From NCBI GenBank assembly GCA_026874595.1, contig CM049312.1, positions 75,629,429-75,693,428 of the forward strand: a stretch of 64,000 nucleotides of DNA, written 5' to 3'. Positions 50,765-58,040 of the stretch are shown here, piece by piece (positions within the stretch are counted from its first letter, which is position 1; each line of letters opens with the position of its first letter). The DNA is from Sipunculus nudus. Lineage: Eukaryota > Annelida > Sipuncula > Golfingiida > Sipunculidae. The translations under genes were made by a program, and so were the position numbers. A model generated the notes under the pieces. It did no database searches. It saw only the letters and a list, made by a program, of their open reading frames with translations, and was not told where the DNA came from.

Positions 50765-51153
50765 GATTTAAGTTGATGACACCAATTAGTCTTCAGTTTT
50801 GTGAAATTTAATTTGCCATCTCTGTATCCAGTTGAGATGAGCCCGTTTGTTAGGTGTATGCACCCCAGTTTTTGTCAGTCTGCTGGTTCAAAGACTGGTG
50901 GAAACTGTATTAAACTGGAGAAAACCTGCCCAGTCAGGAAGAGCTGAGTGGAGTCAGGTTGTGTCACAATGTGTATGCTGAGGTCACTTACCTGAGTTAT
51001 ATCGGGGTTTCTGAGAGCATTCACCTTGACGTAATACGCCAAGCTCATCAGAACGATTCCGAAGCAACCTAGACAAATCATGAACACGACCACTGGGGGC
51101 CTACTGGACATGAAGCCCTTCAGGTTCTCGTACGGTGTCAACTTCATCTTCAT
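23396..51153 (-). CDS. TMEM248: TMEM248 homologue, six coding exons over 28 kb
   Basis: Exons (minus strand, 5' to 3') are 51159-50992, 45853-45690, 40495-40380, 32267-32117, 25650-25482 and 23536-23396. All borders are GT/AG and phases join cleanly, giving 301 codons (vertebrate TMEM248 is 314). The first residues, PYENLKGFMSSRPPVVVFMI, match vertebrate PLENLKVYISSRPPLVVFMI. A first membrane segment spans about residues 21-43. A lumenal or extracellular middle domain has at least six N-glycosylation sequons. The conserved INLHLMHTSYFLFVM leads into a second membrane segment at about 268-286, followed by RGRP. This is the TMEM219/TMEM248 family: a two-pass membrane protein of unsettled molecular function (TMEM219 itself is described as an IGFBP-3 receptor). 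The extreme C-terminus is uncertain. The gene is head to head with MNT, and its introns are packed with repeats. Confidence 0.93.
23537..25481 (-). other. TMEM248 intron 5 (coding numbering)
   Basis: Contains the repeat near 23700-23815. It also contains a pair of ATCGAT-rich segments, CGATTATAATCGATGATCAG at 24394-24413 and GTCGATGATCGATTATGGTC at 25388-25407, which are roughly inverted and may bound an element of about 1 kb. No exon signal. Confidence 0.55.
25482..25650 (-). CDS. TMEM248: TMEM248 coding exon 5
   Basis: Acceptor CATTTCAG, donor AGTATG|GTAAGC, 169 nt. Its first base completes Arg with the previous exon. It then reads SPATCLGVNETGVEYN and later YCKSKPVITVQHTYNPSLTV, matching the vertebrate CYKGAIGKVYHALNPKLTVI region. 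One N-glycosylation sequon (NET). Confidence 0.9.
25939..29821. mobile_element. 3.9-kb non-autonomous element with long terminal inverted repeats
   Basis: The left terminus, starting ACAAGGCCTACAAGCCTAAT, is the reverse complement of the right terminus ending CATTAGGCCTGTAGGCCTTG. The match continues inward for roughly 300 bp on each side (25939-26245 versus 29535-29821) with few differences. Inside are copies of a GGTGGCGCCACC-bearing unit in one orientation at 26270-26870 and in the other at 27780-29530. A GCGAACCTGTGAGC-family copy (about 27040-27420) and a truncated terminus (about 27635) lie in the middle. No transposase was found. Other fragments of the same terminus occur at 5640-5815, 33025 and 33660. 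Confidence 0.85.
28100..29530. repeat. 278-bp satellite array with paired GGTGGCGCCACC palindromes
   Basis: Period 278 bp, measured between GGTGGCGCCACC at 28390 and 28668 and continuing at 28946, 29224 and 29502. Each unit carries a second copy of the palindrome about 130-150 bp further on. The first units are more diverged than the last three. A 61-codon minus-strand frame stays open in several units, but it has no family resemblance and is treated as a by-product. Confidence 0.93.
30020..30815. repeat. Inverted repeat with AGTTCACTCAGT arms
   Basis: GGTCAAGAGTTCACTCAGTG and GGTCAAAAGTTCACTCAGTC units at 30030-30230 are mirrored by GACTGAGTGAACTTTTGACC and CACTGAGTGAACTCTTGACC units at 30700-30810. 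The loop carries TGGCACCACC-type motifs. Related, partly rearranged copies occur at 35580-35660 and 39220-39360. Confidence 0.75.
30870..31295. mobile_element. GCGAACCTGTGAGC-family copy
   Basis: Ends in CACCATCGCATAAGCTCACA followed by GGTTCGCTAA (31262-31291), with an ACGGACGCCGGACGAC run just before. The interior matches 36.2-37.0, 37.96-38.42 and 39.9-40.3 kb in order (GATGATAGCTCC, then AAGTTCAACT, then CCCTATAAAATCT). Confidence 0.8.
32117..32267 (-). CDS. TMEM248: TMEM248 coding exon 4
   Basis: Acceptor TGATCATTTGACAG, donor AGCAG|GTGAGT, 151 nt. It reads IAATEPINISADLPYNWNNT and on to GVVKILTCVTFHG. Aligned with vertebrate GLSGREAHEEINITFTLP, spacing favours this acceptor over a second AG nine bases downstream, because it keeps the alignment gap-free. 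Two N-glycosylation sequons (NIS, NNT) and several cysteines are present. Confidence 0.9.
33915..34129. repeat. Nested palindrome with CCTAGG cores
   Basis: Arms 33915-33971 and 34073-34129 (57 bp) are reverse complements with about three mismatches. The loop itself contains a perfect 20-bp palindrome, AATCTCGCCTAGGCGAGATT, at 34049-34068, and further CGCCTAGACGAGAT/TCTCGTCTAGGC units. Similar ACTCGCCTAG-type units continue to about 34200. No coding potential. Confidence 0.9.
34263..35403. mobile_element. AT-rich foldback element
   Basis: The left arm at 34263-34380 contains AATGTTTTCAGTCAGATTTT. The right arm at 35281-35403 is its reverse complement over more than 110 bp with few mismatches. 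A third, partial direct copy of the arm's inner part is at 34431-34510. The interior has a CTATCTAGCTAT-type simple repeat near 34855-34925. Confidence 0.85.
35430..37045. mobile_element. GCGAACCTGTGAGC-family composite copy
   Basis: Shares its order of blocks with 39.22-40.32 kb: GTTCACATGTCACCCATGAG, CTGAATGAACTCTTGATCTG, then the AAGTTCAACT and CCCTATAAAATC blocks. It ends with CACCATCGCATTAGCTCACA and AGTTCGCTAA at about 37016-37045. Contains GGTGGCGCCACC at 36613-36624. Confidence 0.75.
37900..38780. mobile_element. GCGAACCTGTGAGC-family copy joined to an AGCTCAGCTGA-family copy
   Basis: The first part ends at CACCATCGCATAAGCTCACA then GGTTCACTAA (about 38390-38419), with a CGGACGGACG run before it. 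The second runs from about 38440 to CAGTCAGCTGAGCTAAAAAT at 38761-38780, with ACGGACAAAG just before. GGTGGCGCCACC lies at about 37945-37956. Confidence 0.75.
39220..40320. mobile_element. GCGAACCTGTGAGC-family copy adjoining TMEM248 exon 3
   Basis: Direct repeat of the 35.4-37.0 kb copy. It ends with CACCATCGCATAAGCTCACA and GGTTCGCTAA (about 40287-40316), only some 60 bp from the splice donor of the neighbouring exon. Confidence 0.75.
40380..40495 (-). CDS. TMEM248: TMEM248 coding exon 3
   Basis: Acceptor TGCCCTGCAG, donor CAAAG|GTTAGT, 116 nt. Reads NYSVSLLLSIQPTLKFLSIP then HNVTRLYGTLYGKDLGLK, paralleling vertebrate VNISVSITLTLDPLKPF and RNVTHLYSTILGHQIGLS. Sequons NYS and NVT. Confidence 0.92.
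40496..45689 (-). other. TMEM248 intron 2
   Basis: Contains a GGGACCCAGGGGTCACAGTG repeat end at about 40536-40560, scattered copies of a CTGACCTCATTAAATATG repeat (about 40660, 42030, 42330, 42430 and 42575), and the 42680-44525 tandem array. From 44570 to 45600 there is a low-copy repeat with TTGAGTTATA-type blocks. No exon seen. Confidence 0.65.
42680..44525 (-). mobile_element. Helitron/pearl-like element with a ten-unit 180-bp core array
   Basis: About ten tandem units of 140-180 bp (mostly 178-180), each with CGATCTGTAACTGGTC, then ACACCAAAAATCAGGCCAAT, then TGCAGGCATTGCGAAAAA and GTCCGTACATGTGTAT. The array is flanked by an exact 11-bp inverted pair, ATGCCCCCGCC (42690-42700) and GGCGGGGGCAT (44513-44523). 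A degenerate ACGG stretch lies at 44465-44480. Read on the minus strand, the left edge ends GTGTCGTTCCCACACATCTAG, a short hairpin followed by CTAG, as at Helitron 3' ends. Bivalve pearl/HINE elements are described with a tandem core and an ACGG microsatellite. No Rep/helicase gene is present, so it is non-autonomous. Confidence 0.75.
45690..45853 (-). CDS. TMEM248: TMEM248 coding exon 2
   Basis: Acceptor CCTGTTTGCAG, donor CCAAG|GTGAGA, 164 nt. Opens DWNLFLDSFAELEFCMTGNY, close to vertebrate DWNTFLLRFNDLDLCVSENE. It then enters a Thr/Pro-rich linker with sequons NYS and NDT. The linker is poorly conserved, as in other species. Confidence 0.92.
46660..47710 (-). repeat. AGGTCA/TGACCT-rich tandem repeat
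   Basis: Several diverged units of the 7950-9130 family in opposite orientation, each with CCTGTGACCTTGACCTTTGA or a close variant, CCCCTATTGGCAGGTGAGC and AAAATGCATCCACAATCTTT. Confidence 0.85.
48600..49622 (-). repeat. AGCTCAGCTGA-family tandem copies
   Basis: Three units share ATTATTCTGGGGGGTA (about 48627, 49082 and 49420), GAGACCTAATTTCAGG and GATTTGTGCCCTGTTAACAG. The last unit ends ACTTACAGTCAGCTGAGC (49599-49616). One perfect GGTGGCGCCACC (49300-49311) and one variant GGTGGCACCACC (48962-48973) are included. Confidence 0.85.
49800..50225 (-). mobile_element. AGCTCAGCTGA-family copy related to 20.6-21.66 kb
   Basis: Carries TTTGATATTAGGCAGCCTTG, GGAGATTTTGGGGCATCTAA and a CTCAGTCAGCTGAGCTAATA end. 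It matches the distal half of the duplicated block upstream of the TMEM248 3' end. Confidence 0.75.
50689..50760. repeat. (AT)n microsatellite
   Basis: About 36 uninterrupted AT units, the longest in the window, some 230 bp from a TMEM248 coding exon. Confidence 0.95.
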
Positions 51154-51159
51154 TGGTCC
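50992..51159 (-). CDS. TMEM248: TMEM248 coding exon 1 with start codon
   Basis: The minus-strand acceptor TTATATTGATTGTAG is followed by GGACCAATG, so the start codon (51153-51151) lies six bases into the exon. A second ATG is two codons later. It encodes 54 residues: a short cytosolic N-terminus with NLKGFMSSRPP, a membrane segment, and NALRNPDITQ. The donor is ACTCAG|GTAAGT. The acceptor shows that the transcript starts further upstream, in a separate 5' UTR exon. Confidence 0.94.
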
Positions 51160-52856
51160 CTACAATCAATATAAATTAATGAATTTTATGTTACTGATGT
51201 ATGTAACAAGAACACCACAAATGGTGCAAAACACCCCCTTTATAAGTCTTGTTACCTCTGACCTCATTGAATATGCATGAATTTTGCTGACAATACAATT
51301 CAGGTATGAAACTCTATTGCTTAATATTTATAATGAGTTTCATAAAAATCCAAAAGATTTTTGGGAAGTCATCACAGTAAGTCATCAAGTAGCCTGGTGA
51401 CCTCTGACCTCATTAAATATGTATGGAATTTACCTATGATTGATCCCAGGCAAGATAATCTATAGGCAAGTAGTTATGGCAAAACCCTGGCAAGTTATTG
51501 CAGCAACAATTAAAATAACTGACAGGTAGCCAGAGTGTGCAAGTGCTACACTAATTCATTATAATAATAATAATGAAAAATAATAATAATAAATAAGTGC
51601 TGTTTCACCAACATCCTTTTCATGAATCATTCATTGTCAAGTATAATAATTCAAGTACCATGGAAATTGCAAACCAAGTGAATACTGACTGCATTTCCAG
51701 TTGAATCACATACCAAATCATGGTTGAATGGCATATAACAAAATTGTTGGACCTTCTCTCCTTCTCTCTCTTTCTCCCTCTTTTCAATTACCCATTAATC
51801 TCTCAGCATTTAAGAATGTTATTGTTATCTGAGGAACAGTGAGGTTTTTGACAGTGGAGATTTATGCTAAATGGGGAGTAATAATTTGCTATAAAGACAC
51901 ACTGTGTCTGAGACATTGAAGGGATGGCTAAGTGTGGCATCAATTAGCACACTGTGTAAACATTAGTGACTTGTGGTTTGACAGTACCCCCTCAGGGGGT
52001 ATTGTCTTCAGGTTAACAAGGTACCTTAAGAGAGACCTAGGCAACAGATACTCAGAGTGAGAAATTGTAACCAATTTGACTACATTCCCATGATAAGTTG
52101 TACATAGTTTTGAGAAATTAAACAGCTGGTGACTCTTGTTACAGAATTTTCAGTTGCTGCAAATTAGTTCAGACACTGATATTAATCGTTCAGTATTAGG
52201 ACATGCACAAACTCTCACACATTATGGATAAGACAATTGTGTATACCAATTTGGAATATAAATTGTAACTGAATATTCAGTGTTTATGAATGTATTAGTA
52301 ATTAATGTTGTCTCCAACAGGCACCTCTTCATAACCTTGCAATGCTAAGGAGGGGCTATCCTTAGACAATGTTGTGGGGACCTATAGGTGATCTACCATC
52401 CAATAGCTCTTAAGGCAATATGAATAGATCCCTCTAGATAACCATTTTCTCATATGGAAATCATAGGAGTAGCTCTGTCCCACAGATCTTCAGATTCCAT
52501 TCTATGAATGTTGGCTTACAGCATACATAATTAAGATACATAGCATCACCTATTTATAAGTAGTAGTGCAATCTGTACTTTCAATTTGAGTGTCAAATAC
52601 ATGGTTTCTGATATCACACCAGCTGATACACATTTTCAGACTCAGCTCAAAATAGTATTTTAGAACAGATACTGGTAAAGTGTTATTTAAATCAGTAGAC
52701 TGAACAAGGAAAAGGTACACTACCCCTATTGCTTGAACAGTAGTCCATCAATAAGTATTATCACAGAAATGAAACTGTAATTATAAAGATATGATTCACA
52801 CTGTGGATTTCCTGAATGCATCAACTACATCAGAGTGACATACTGAAAATGGTTGA

Positions 52857-52857
52857 C

Positions 52858-52888
<31 letters not shown>
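52857..52888. repeat. Poly-C tract followed by (CA)n
   Basis: About 17 C followed by CA dinucleotides. The same arrangement occurs at about 11049-11078 (interrupted) and 60086-60115. Confidence 0.9.
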
Positions 52889-52889
<1 letters not shown>

Positions 52890-53177
52890 TTTGAAGAAAC
52901 ATACATATGAGTAAATATCAAGAGGTCAAGTTCCTAAACATTTGGACAACATTAGACCAAAGAATTAATACAAAATTCAGCTGTTTTAACTGTCAACATA
53001 ATCTTCAATTCAGAAATCTCCTAGATAATCAAAATCTTTGCTTCCCTATGTTAGTATGGGTCTGGATTTTTGACACGTGCCTGGAGTGTACTTAAGCCAG
53101 TAAATACATACGTTCTTTCAAAATAATTCAGTCCTGTAAACAGTGTACAATCACTCACATGAGCCTTAAGGCTTTAC

Positions 53178-53224
53178 CTGATAATGGCTTGTTCCTTCCT
53201 GCCTGATGTAATCTAATGTCTGTG
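53178..53224 (-). other. TMEM248: Candidate TMEM248 second 5' UTR exon
   Basis: On the minus strand a good acceptor, TTATCTTTTTCCCAG, is followed 47 nt later by the donor ATCAG|GTAAAG. The interval has no ATG, as expected for an untranslated exon. Use in the real transcript is inferred from splice signals only. Confidence 0.45.
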
Positions 53225-53438
53225 CTGGGAAAAAGATAACAGATTCCGGGTGAATTAAGATTATTGATTAAATCAACACAAATTTACCTGGACAAATTTC
53301 AAATTCGTTGAAAATAATCCATCTGTGACATACCGTTTCAGTTAACATACTTATAAGCCATTTCCGCATGCGTTCTCTTATAGTATACTATATGGCATGA
53401 TGTGCTGAGTTATAAACAGAACATAATCGACAAAATAC

Positions 53439-53510
53439 CTGTTTGTTTTGCACGAATTCAGTTTTTGCTTGCTCTTATGGACGCGGCCATATTGACATAT
53501 AAAACGTCAC
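53439..53510 (-). other. TMEM248: Candidate TMEM248 first 5' UTR exon with two tiny uORFs
   Basis: The minus strand has the donor CAAACAG|GTATTT at 53439/53438. The upstream sequence contains two short ATG frames closed before the donor: one of 10 codons starting at 53490 and one of 7 codons starting at about 53496. Translation therefore probably waits for the ATG in the exon at 51153. The sequence AATATGGCCGCG resembles a YY1 site, common just downstream of transcription starts. The transcription start itself is estimated. Confidence 0.55.
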
Positions 53511-54066
53511 TAGTTGAACACGTGACACGTAGCCAGCGATAGGTTTCCGCAAACGGGACACTCACGTCTCGTGTGTATACAAAATTGTTTTGGTTTTTTA
53601 CATGTCTTAATACACCAAACCAACTAGTCAGACGTTCGAGAAATGTCCCTTCTCATTTAGTATTTAACATTTATTGTAAATCACAAGTCAATAAACTGTC
53701 CTGGATTTAATAAACAGGTATTTTTTTCTCGTCGGGACTACAAACCACGCGGTAAAAGTGGGTGTGGTCACCGGACTGGAAGCCAAAACAAAGCATGTGA
53801 TTCTCAACGTGTACCATGTGACGTCAAAAACACGCAAGCTGATTGGTCGAGATGTGACAGCTGCCAATCATGAAACCACGTGGTTAGTTAATTTTCACAT
53901 AGCTGGGCTCTGTTTTGGTCCTACCTGCGCCATTTTGAGTGGGACGCGACGGCTGGTGTGTTTTTCCGTTAAAAAGCACCCTAGGATCCCTTACGGCCGG
54001 AAATCGGCTGATGATCATTTTTGTAAGAAAGGGAGTAATAACAAAACCGCCAAACTGGAGGCTAAT
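53439..54066. promoter_or_regulatory. Bidirectional TMEM248/MNT promoter
   Basis: Compact divergent promoter. Visible sites are a CACGTG E-box at 53519-53524, a CACGTG at 53877-53882, the full CRE palindrome TGACGTCA at 53819-53826, ATTGG at 53842-53846 and CCAAT at 53864-53868 (CCAAT boxes in opposite orientations), and a YY1-like GCGCCATTTTG at about 53928-53938. A third CACGTG sits at the end of MNT exon 1 (54131-54136). The start sites are not mapped. The MNT 5' UTR probably begins after the CCAAT boxes. Confidence 0.7.
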
Positions 54067-54136
54067 ATGAGCTTAGAGACCCTGCTTGAGGCCGCCAAGT
54101 ACGTGGAGTTGGGAACATCGACGGCCAAAGCACGTG
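54067..54136 (+). CDS. MNT: MNT exon 1: SIN3-interaction segment
   Basis: Start codon at 54067-54069, ending in CACGTG|GTAAGC with one base of a split Glu codon. It encodes the amphipathic LLEAAKYVE helix that binds the PAH2 domain of SIN3 in this family. The donor overlaps a perfect E-box. Confidence 0.95.
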
Positions 54137-56488
54137 GTAAGCTCGTCACGCGGACTCGGTTCATCCGCCGACCACCAAGTTTTTTTATTTACATTTTAGC
54201 GGCAGCATTTTACTCATTATCAAGCTTCCTTAAAGCCTCCAGAGGTCTAACCCATGATAGTAAATAGTGGCTGTAATTTAGATTTTGAAATCTATGATAA
54301 TGGCCAAAGTTCGGTGTTGATTAACCTGTCGTAACGTAAATATTTGCATATGTAATAAGCTAACGTGGTGACCCACATTTAATTCTATTTGTATTTCTCC
54401 CTCAACAGAGCATGACACCCAAGATTTTCACCCCTACGCCAAGACTGCCCCACCACAGAATAAACGCACAAACGGAGAAGGAGGTTCATCTCCGGATGGG
54501 GGCTCAGATGACGGCCAGAAGCGACGATATGGGGGGTGAGCATGTGCTTGCTTCGTCGATTTAGGTGTTCTATTTATAACCCAACCGGTCGTTTTATGAT
54601 AATTAGCAATGTTCCGTTCTGACCGTGAATTTTCCACGTTGGATGAAATTTGGTTTTAAACGGTGCTTTCTTGTTATAGGGCTGGGACAAGAGAAGTGCA
54701 CAACAAATTGGAGAAAAATAGGTAAGATATTTTGTATAATCATTTTGTTTGTATTAAAAAAACACCACGCGACGGTTTGGCCGGAGCCAATCAGTGCGCT
54801 AGGTCATCTCATGAATATTAATCAATGTCAACAACTTGACCGTGTGCAATGTACATGACAGCATGCACAACTGATGACGGGTGTGACCAGCCGGGTTGAA
54901 TTAAATCAAATACTCTTCCCAGAAACTAGTGTTTTATAACATAAACCGGCAAAGTAACCAAGATAAATTATCAGCATTACAATTTTCATCATAGCCGAAT
55001 GATTTATTTGCACAAAGATATGGTGAATCTTAGCTGCGCCATTGCGTCTGCACGGCATTGACCCTAAATGATAATAATAAAAATAAAAAAACGTGATCAT
55101 GTACGTGAATGCAGGCAACCCTATTCAGCAAAATTGCTGGTTTATGGACTAGTGATTACAAGCTTATCCATGGTTTTCAGGGAAATATTATGATACTTGT
55201 CCCATCATAGACCAAGGAAACCTAATTGGTATCATGGTGAAATATTATCATTCATATATACTGAAAATTTGGTGAATGCAACGGGTCTTTAATTATTACA
55301 TTCACTTGGCTATAGCGTGACTGAATTCGTCTGCCTAATAATTTGACATCTCACACAGGAAAATAATAATTGGTTTCCCTTTATCAGTGTTAATAAATAG
55401 CATGGGCTTCGGTGTGCATGCAATTTCCATGTAAACTTCCTTCAGAATACAGAATTTTTTTTATAAAATCCAGATTATTTGGTTCTCTGTGTTTTAAATA
55501 CACACAGTTTATTGAAAATGGTGTTAAGAATGTTTTAATGGAATGTAGTAGTGGTTATAGGATGTGTGGTTGACTGTGCTTAGTTAATAACTATATTAAG
55601 TATATTAATAGATTATCTATCTGTTGACTCGCTTGTTTATGTGTGTATGTAAAAACATGTCAGTGTACTTTTATTTAATAAGGTTGGTTTTAAAAGAGTT
55701 GACATTTTATTATAGTAAGAATGCAAGTTTTAGTTGGAAAATGTATTTTCAAGGAAATAATGAAATTATATTCCTTTATACCATTATCTTGAATAGTCAG
55801 AAGTAAGTCAAAATCATCAGTATTTGAATGCTTGTTGATGTATATTTTTTGGTTTTATTCAAGCCTTATGACAGTTTGATCCATTTTTTCTCTACAAATC
55901 CTATAGGCTTCTCTACAATAACTGTCTTAGCTCACTTGACAAACTAGCTGCTGATAGAGTTTTAAGTTCATTGGTATATTACCCTTGCCCTGCCCCTGAA
56001 GAGGGTCTGCATGTATGAACGTCCGTACTGACCTTTAACTCGAAAGACCTCTGTATAATTTTACTCGAAAAAAAAAGACTAGGTAGGTCTGTACATTAAA
56101 GTACTTACAAGTCTTCCTTATAGATGGTCTGGAATTCAGATCCTAGAATTCAAAGGGTTTCAAAAATTTTAAAGTGCAGTTCACTCTTTACTCCCCAGAG
56201 AGCACATGGTGAGGGTCTGCAGTCTTCTTTTGACTGACAAAGTGACATCATCGGATACATTTTAAGTCTCTTGATAAAATGCAAAAAAATGTTCAGTGGT
56301 GTATTTAATATTTGTTGTATGTTGAATCTGTTCACCAGATTCAGATTATAGGTAATTACATTTCTTTTATTTCAAGGCGAGCACACTTGAAGGAATGTTT
56401 TGAAGCTTTGAAGAAACAGGTGCCCAACATGGAGGATAAGAAAACGTCAAATCTTAGCATACTAAGAGGAGCTCTCAGACACATCCAG
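54067..56488 (+). CDS. MNT: MNT homologue (MAX-binding bHLHZip repressor), 5' four exons
   Basis: Exons 54067-54136, 54409-54535, 54680-54721 and 56377-56488 join in phase into 117 codons. Residues 1-14 (MSLETLLEAAKYVE) match the vertebrate MNT SIN3-interaction segment MSIETLLEAARFLE. A short linker of about 55 residues, much shorter than in vertebrates, leads to the basic region HNKLEKNRRAHLKECFE (73-89). It keeps His73, Glu77 and Arg81, which read CACGTG in this class. Helix 1, the loop PNMEDKKTSNLS and the start of helix 2 (ILRGALRHIQ) follow. MNT pairs with MAX and recruits SIN3/HDAC to repress MYC targets. The rest of helix 2, the zipper and the C-terminus lie in exons past the window. 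The start was chosen by the SID match; the frame is open further upstream, but that is 5' UTR or promoter. Confidence 0.95.
54409..54535 (+). CDS. MNT: MNT exon 2: linker
   Basis: Acceptor TTCTCCCTCAACAG, wait-free 127-nt exon, donor GGGGG|GTGAGC. Encodes a hydrophilic, Gly/Ser/Asp-rich linker ending DDGQKRRYGG. A basic QKRR patch could be a nuclear signal. No conserved fold. Confidence 0.9.
54680..54721 (+). CDS. MNT: MNT exon 3 (42 nt): start of the basic region
   Basis: Acceptor TTTCTTGTTATAG, donor AAATAG|GTAAGA. Reads AGTREVHNKLEKN and leaves two bases that make Arg with the next exon. The intron interrupts the basic region within NRR. Confidence 0.93.
   Translation, partial: GWDKRSAQQIGEK
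54722..56376 (+). other. MNT intron 3
   Basis: Single-copy-looking AT-rich sequence. The proximal 150 bp holds a GC-richer patch with CCACGCGACGG, a CCAAT and a TCATGAATATTAATC stretch (about 54760-54830), perhaps regulatory. No exon or recognised transposon. Confidence 0.5.
56377..56488 (+). CDS. MNT: MNT exon 4: helix-loop-helix
   Basis: Acceptor TTTATTTCAAG, donor CATCCAG|GTGAGA, 112 nt. Encodes RAHLKECFEALKKQVPNMED, then KKTSNLSILRGALRHIQ, differing from vertebrate MNT (…ETLKRNIPNVDDKKTSNLSVLRTALRYIQ) by mostly conservative changes. Ends in phase 0. Confidence 0.95.
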
Positions 56489-57339
56489 GTGAGAGAGTGA
56501 ATGAATGAGTGAGCAAGGTAAACTTAATGCATTGAGTGATCGAAATGGCTAATCTGTTTATTATTTATGTCCCCCCCCCTCCAGGGGAGACATGATGTGT
56601 TCAATTCTGTTGTCTGTAGAATATCTGGTGAATGCAATAACTTGACTTTTGTAGGGGTGCAAATTTTTCCCTGATATTTGAAACACAAATTATTTCTACC
56701 AAAATCTAAGAAAAGTTTGAAAACAGGTGAATCTGACTTTTACCTTCAAGGTCAAATCTGCCAAAATGTAAAATTTTTTGTGAACCCCATAACTTTTGAA
56801 GTATTCCACAATTTGTCCTCAGATGTGGTACATAACTTGTTTCAACAAAGTTCTCCCGTTTATCAGACATACTTTTTGTGAATGAGCACCAAGTCCTTTG
56901 GTAATTGTATCCCCAGACAAAGTCGGGATACTATGGTTTCATGACGGTCACGCCACAGAAAAACCTTGTGAGCGGGATAACTAAAAAAAATATTTCACTG
57001 ATCTTTTTCAAACTTTACATTTGTATAGATATAGGTAATGGGACAAAGCCTATTTAAAATGGGGTCATGACCTATGCTAGGAGAGTGACCTTGACCTTGA
57101 ATAGGTCCATTTTTGCTGAAAATAACACAAATTCTTAAATATCTCAAGTAAGCTTGCATGGACTGGTAAAAAAATCAAGGTGACCGAAGATCTTGAATAG
57201 CCTTGTGATATACCAGAAACTGGTGGCACCACCTATTATCCTTTTCTTGTTTTAGCGTCTTTTAATACCCTCATAATTGCCACTTAACAGTACTGTAAGC
57301 ATTATAAGTCAAAAACTAATGGACAGATTTCTTTCATAT

Positions 57340-58040
57340 TATGCATATGTAGAGAGATGGGTTATGGGATGAGGTCTATTGATTTTGGGGTCATGAGGTC
57401 AAGGTCACAGGACACATCTTTAGAAAGATTGTGGATGCATTTTCAGCCAAACAATTCATCTCAGATCTTTCATCTTGCACATATATTTCACCTGCCAAGA
57501 GTGGAAAACCCCTATCAATTTTGAGGTCACAAGGTCAAAGGTTAAGGTCGCAGGAGCCATCTGTCCAAAAATTAGTTTCTGAATAATTCCTGCTTTTATT
57601 GATGTATGGATTTCAAACTTGACTTGTATATGACCCATTGGAAAAGCAAGACCCGAATTGATTTTGGGGTGATGAGGTCAAAGGTCAAGGTCACAGGACA
57701 TCTTTAAAAAGATGTGGATGCATTTTCAGCCAAACATTTCATCTCAGATCTTTCATCTTGCACATATGGTTCACCTGCCAAGAGAGGAAGAACACTATCA
57801 ATTTTGAGGTCACAAGGTCAAAGGTGAAGGTCACAGGAGCCATCTGTCCAAAAGTTAGTTTCTGGATAATAATTCCTGCTTTTATTGATGTATAGATTTC
57901 AAACTTGACTTGTATATGTCCCATTGGAAAAGCAAGACCCAAATTGATTTTGGGGTCATGAGGTCAAAGGTCAAGGTCACAGGACACATCTTTAAAAAGA
58001 TAAAGGTCACAGGACCAACATCTTCAAAAAGATTGTGGAT
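57340..58040 (+). repeat. AGGTCA-rich tandem repeat
   Basis: Two units of about 305 bp (57385 and 57690) with GGTCATGAGGTCAAAGGTCA or a variant, then ATTTTCAGCCAAACA, CATCTTGCACATAT and GGAGCCATCTGTCCAAAA. Confidence 0.85.

Larger units (their letters stand above)
45854..50991 (-). other. TMEM248 intron 1 (between first two coding exons)
   Basis: Contains a GGGACCCATGGGTCATGGCG repeat end (about 46400-46420), the AGGTCA-type tandem at 46660-47710, an AGCTCAGCTGA-family array at 48600-49622, another copy at 49800-50225 and an (AT)n tract at 50689-50760. Two near-identical 50-bp units with CGTGTGTGGGTGGAAC lie at 47930-48020. No exon seen. Confidence 0.7.
51160..53438 (-). other. TMEM248 5' intron(s)
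   Basis: Two CTGACCTCATT-AAATATG repeat copies lie near 51250 and 51405. A poly-C/CA tract lies at 52857-52888. A small candidate UTR exon is at 53178-53224. Otherwise low-complexity AT-rich DNA, markedly poorer in repeats than the other introns. Confidence 0.65.

Noticed and set aside
53758-54066. In-frame open extension upstream of the MNT start
   Set aside because: It has no ATG fitting the family, overlaps CRE/CCAAT promoter elements, and the SIN3-interaction segment in MNT begins at the chosen methionine.
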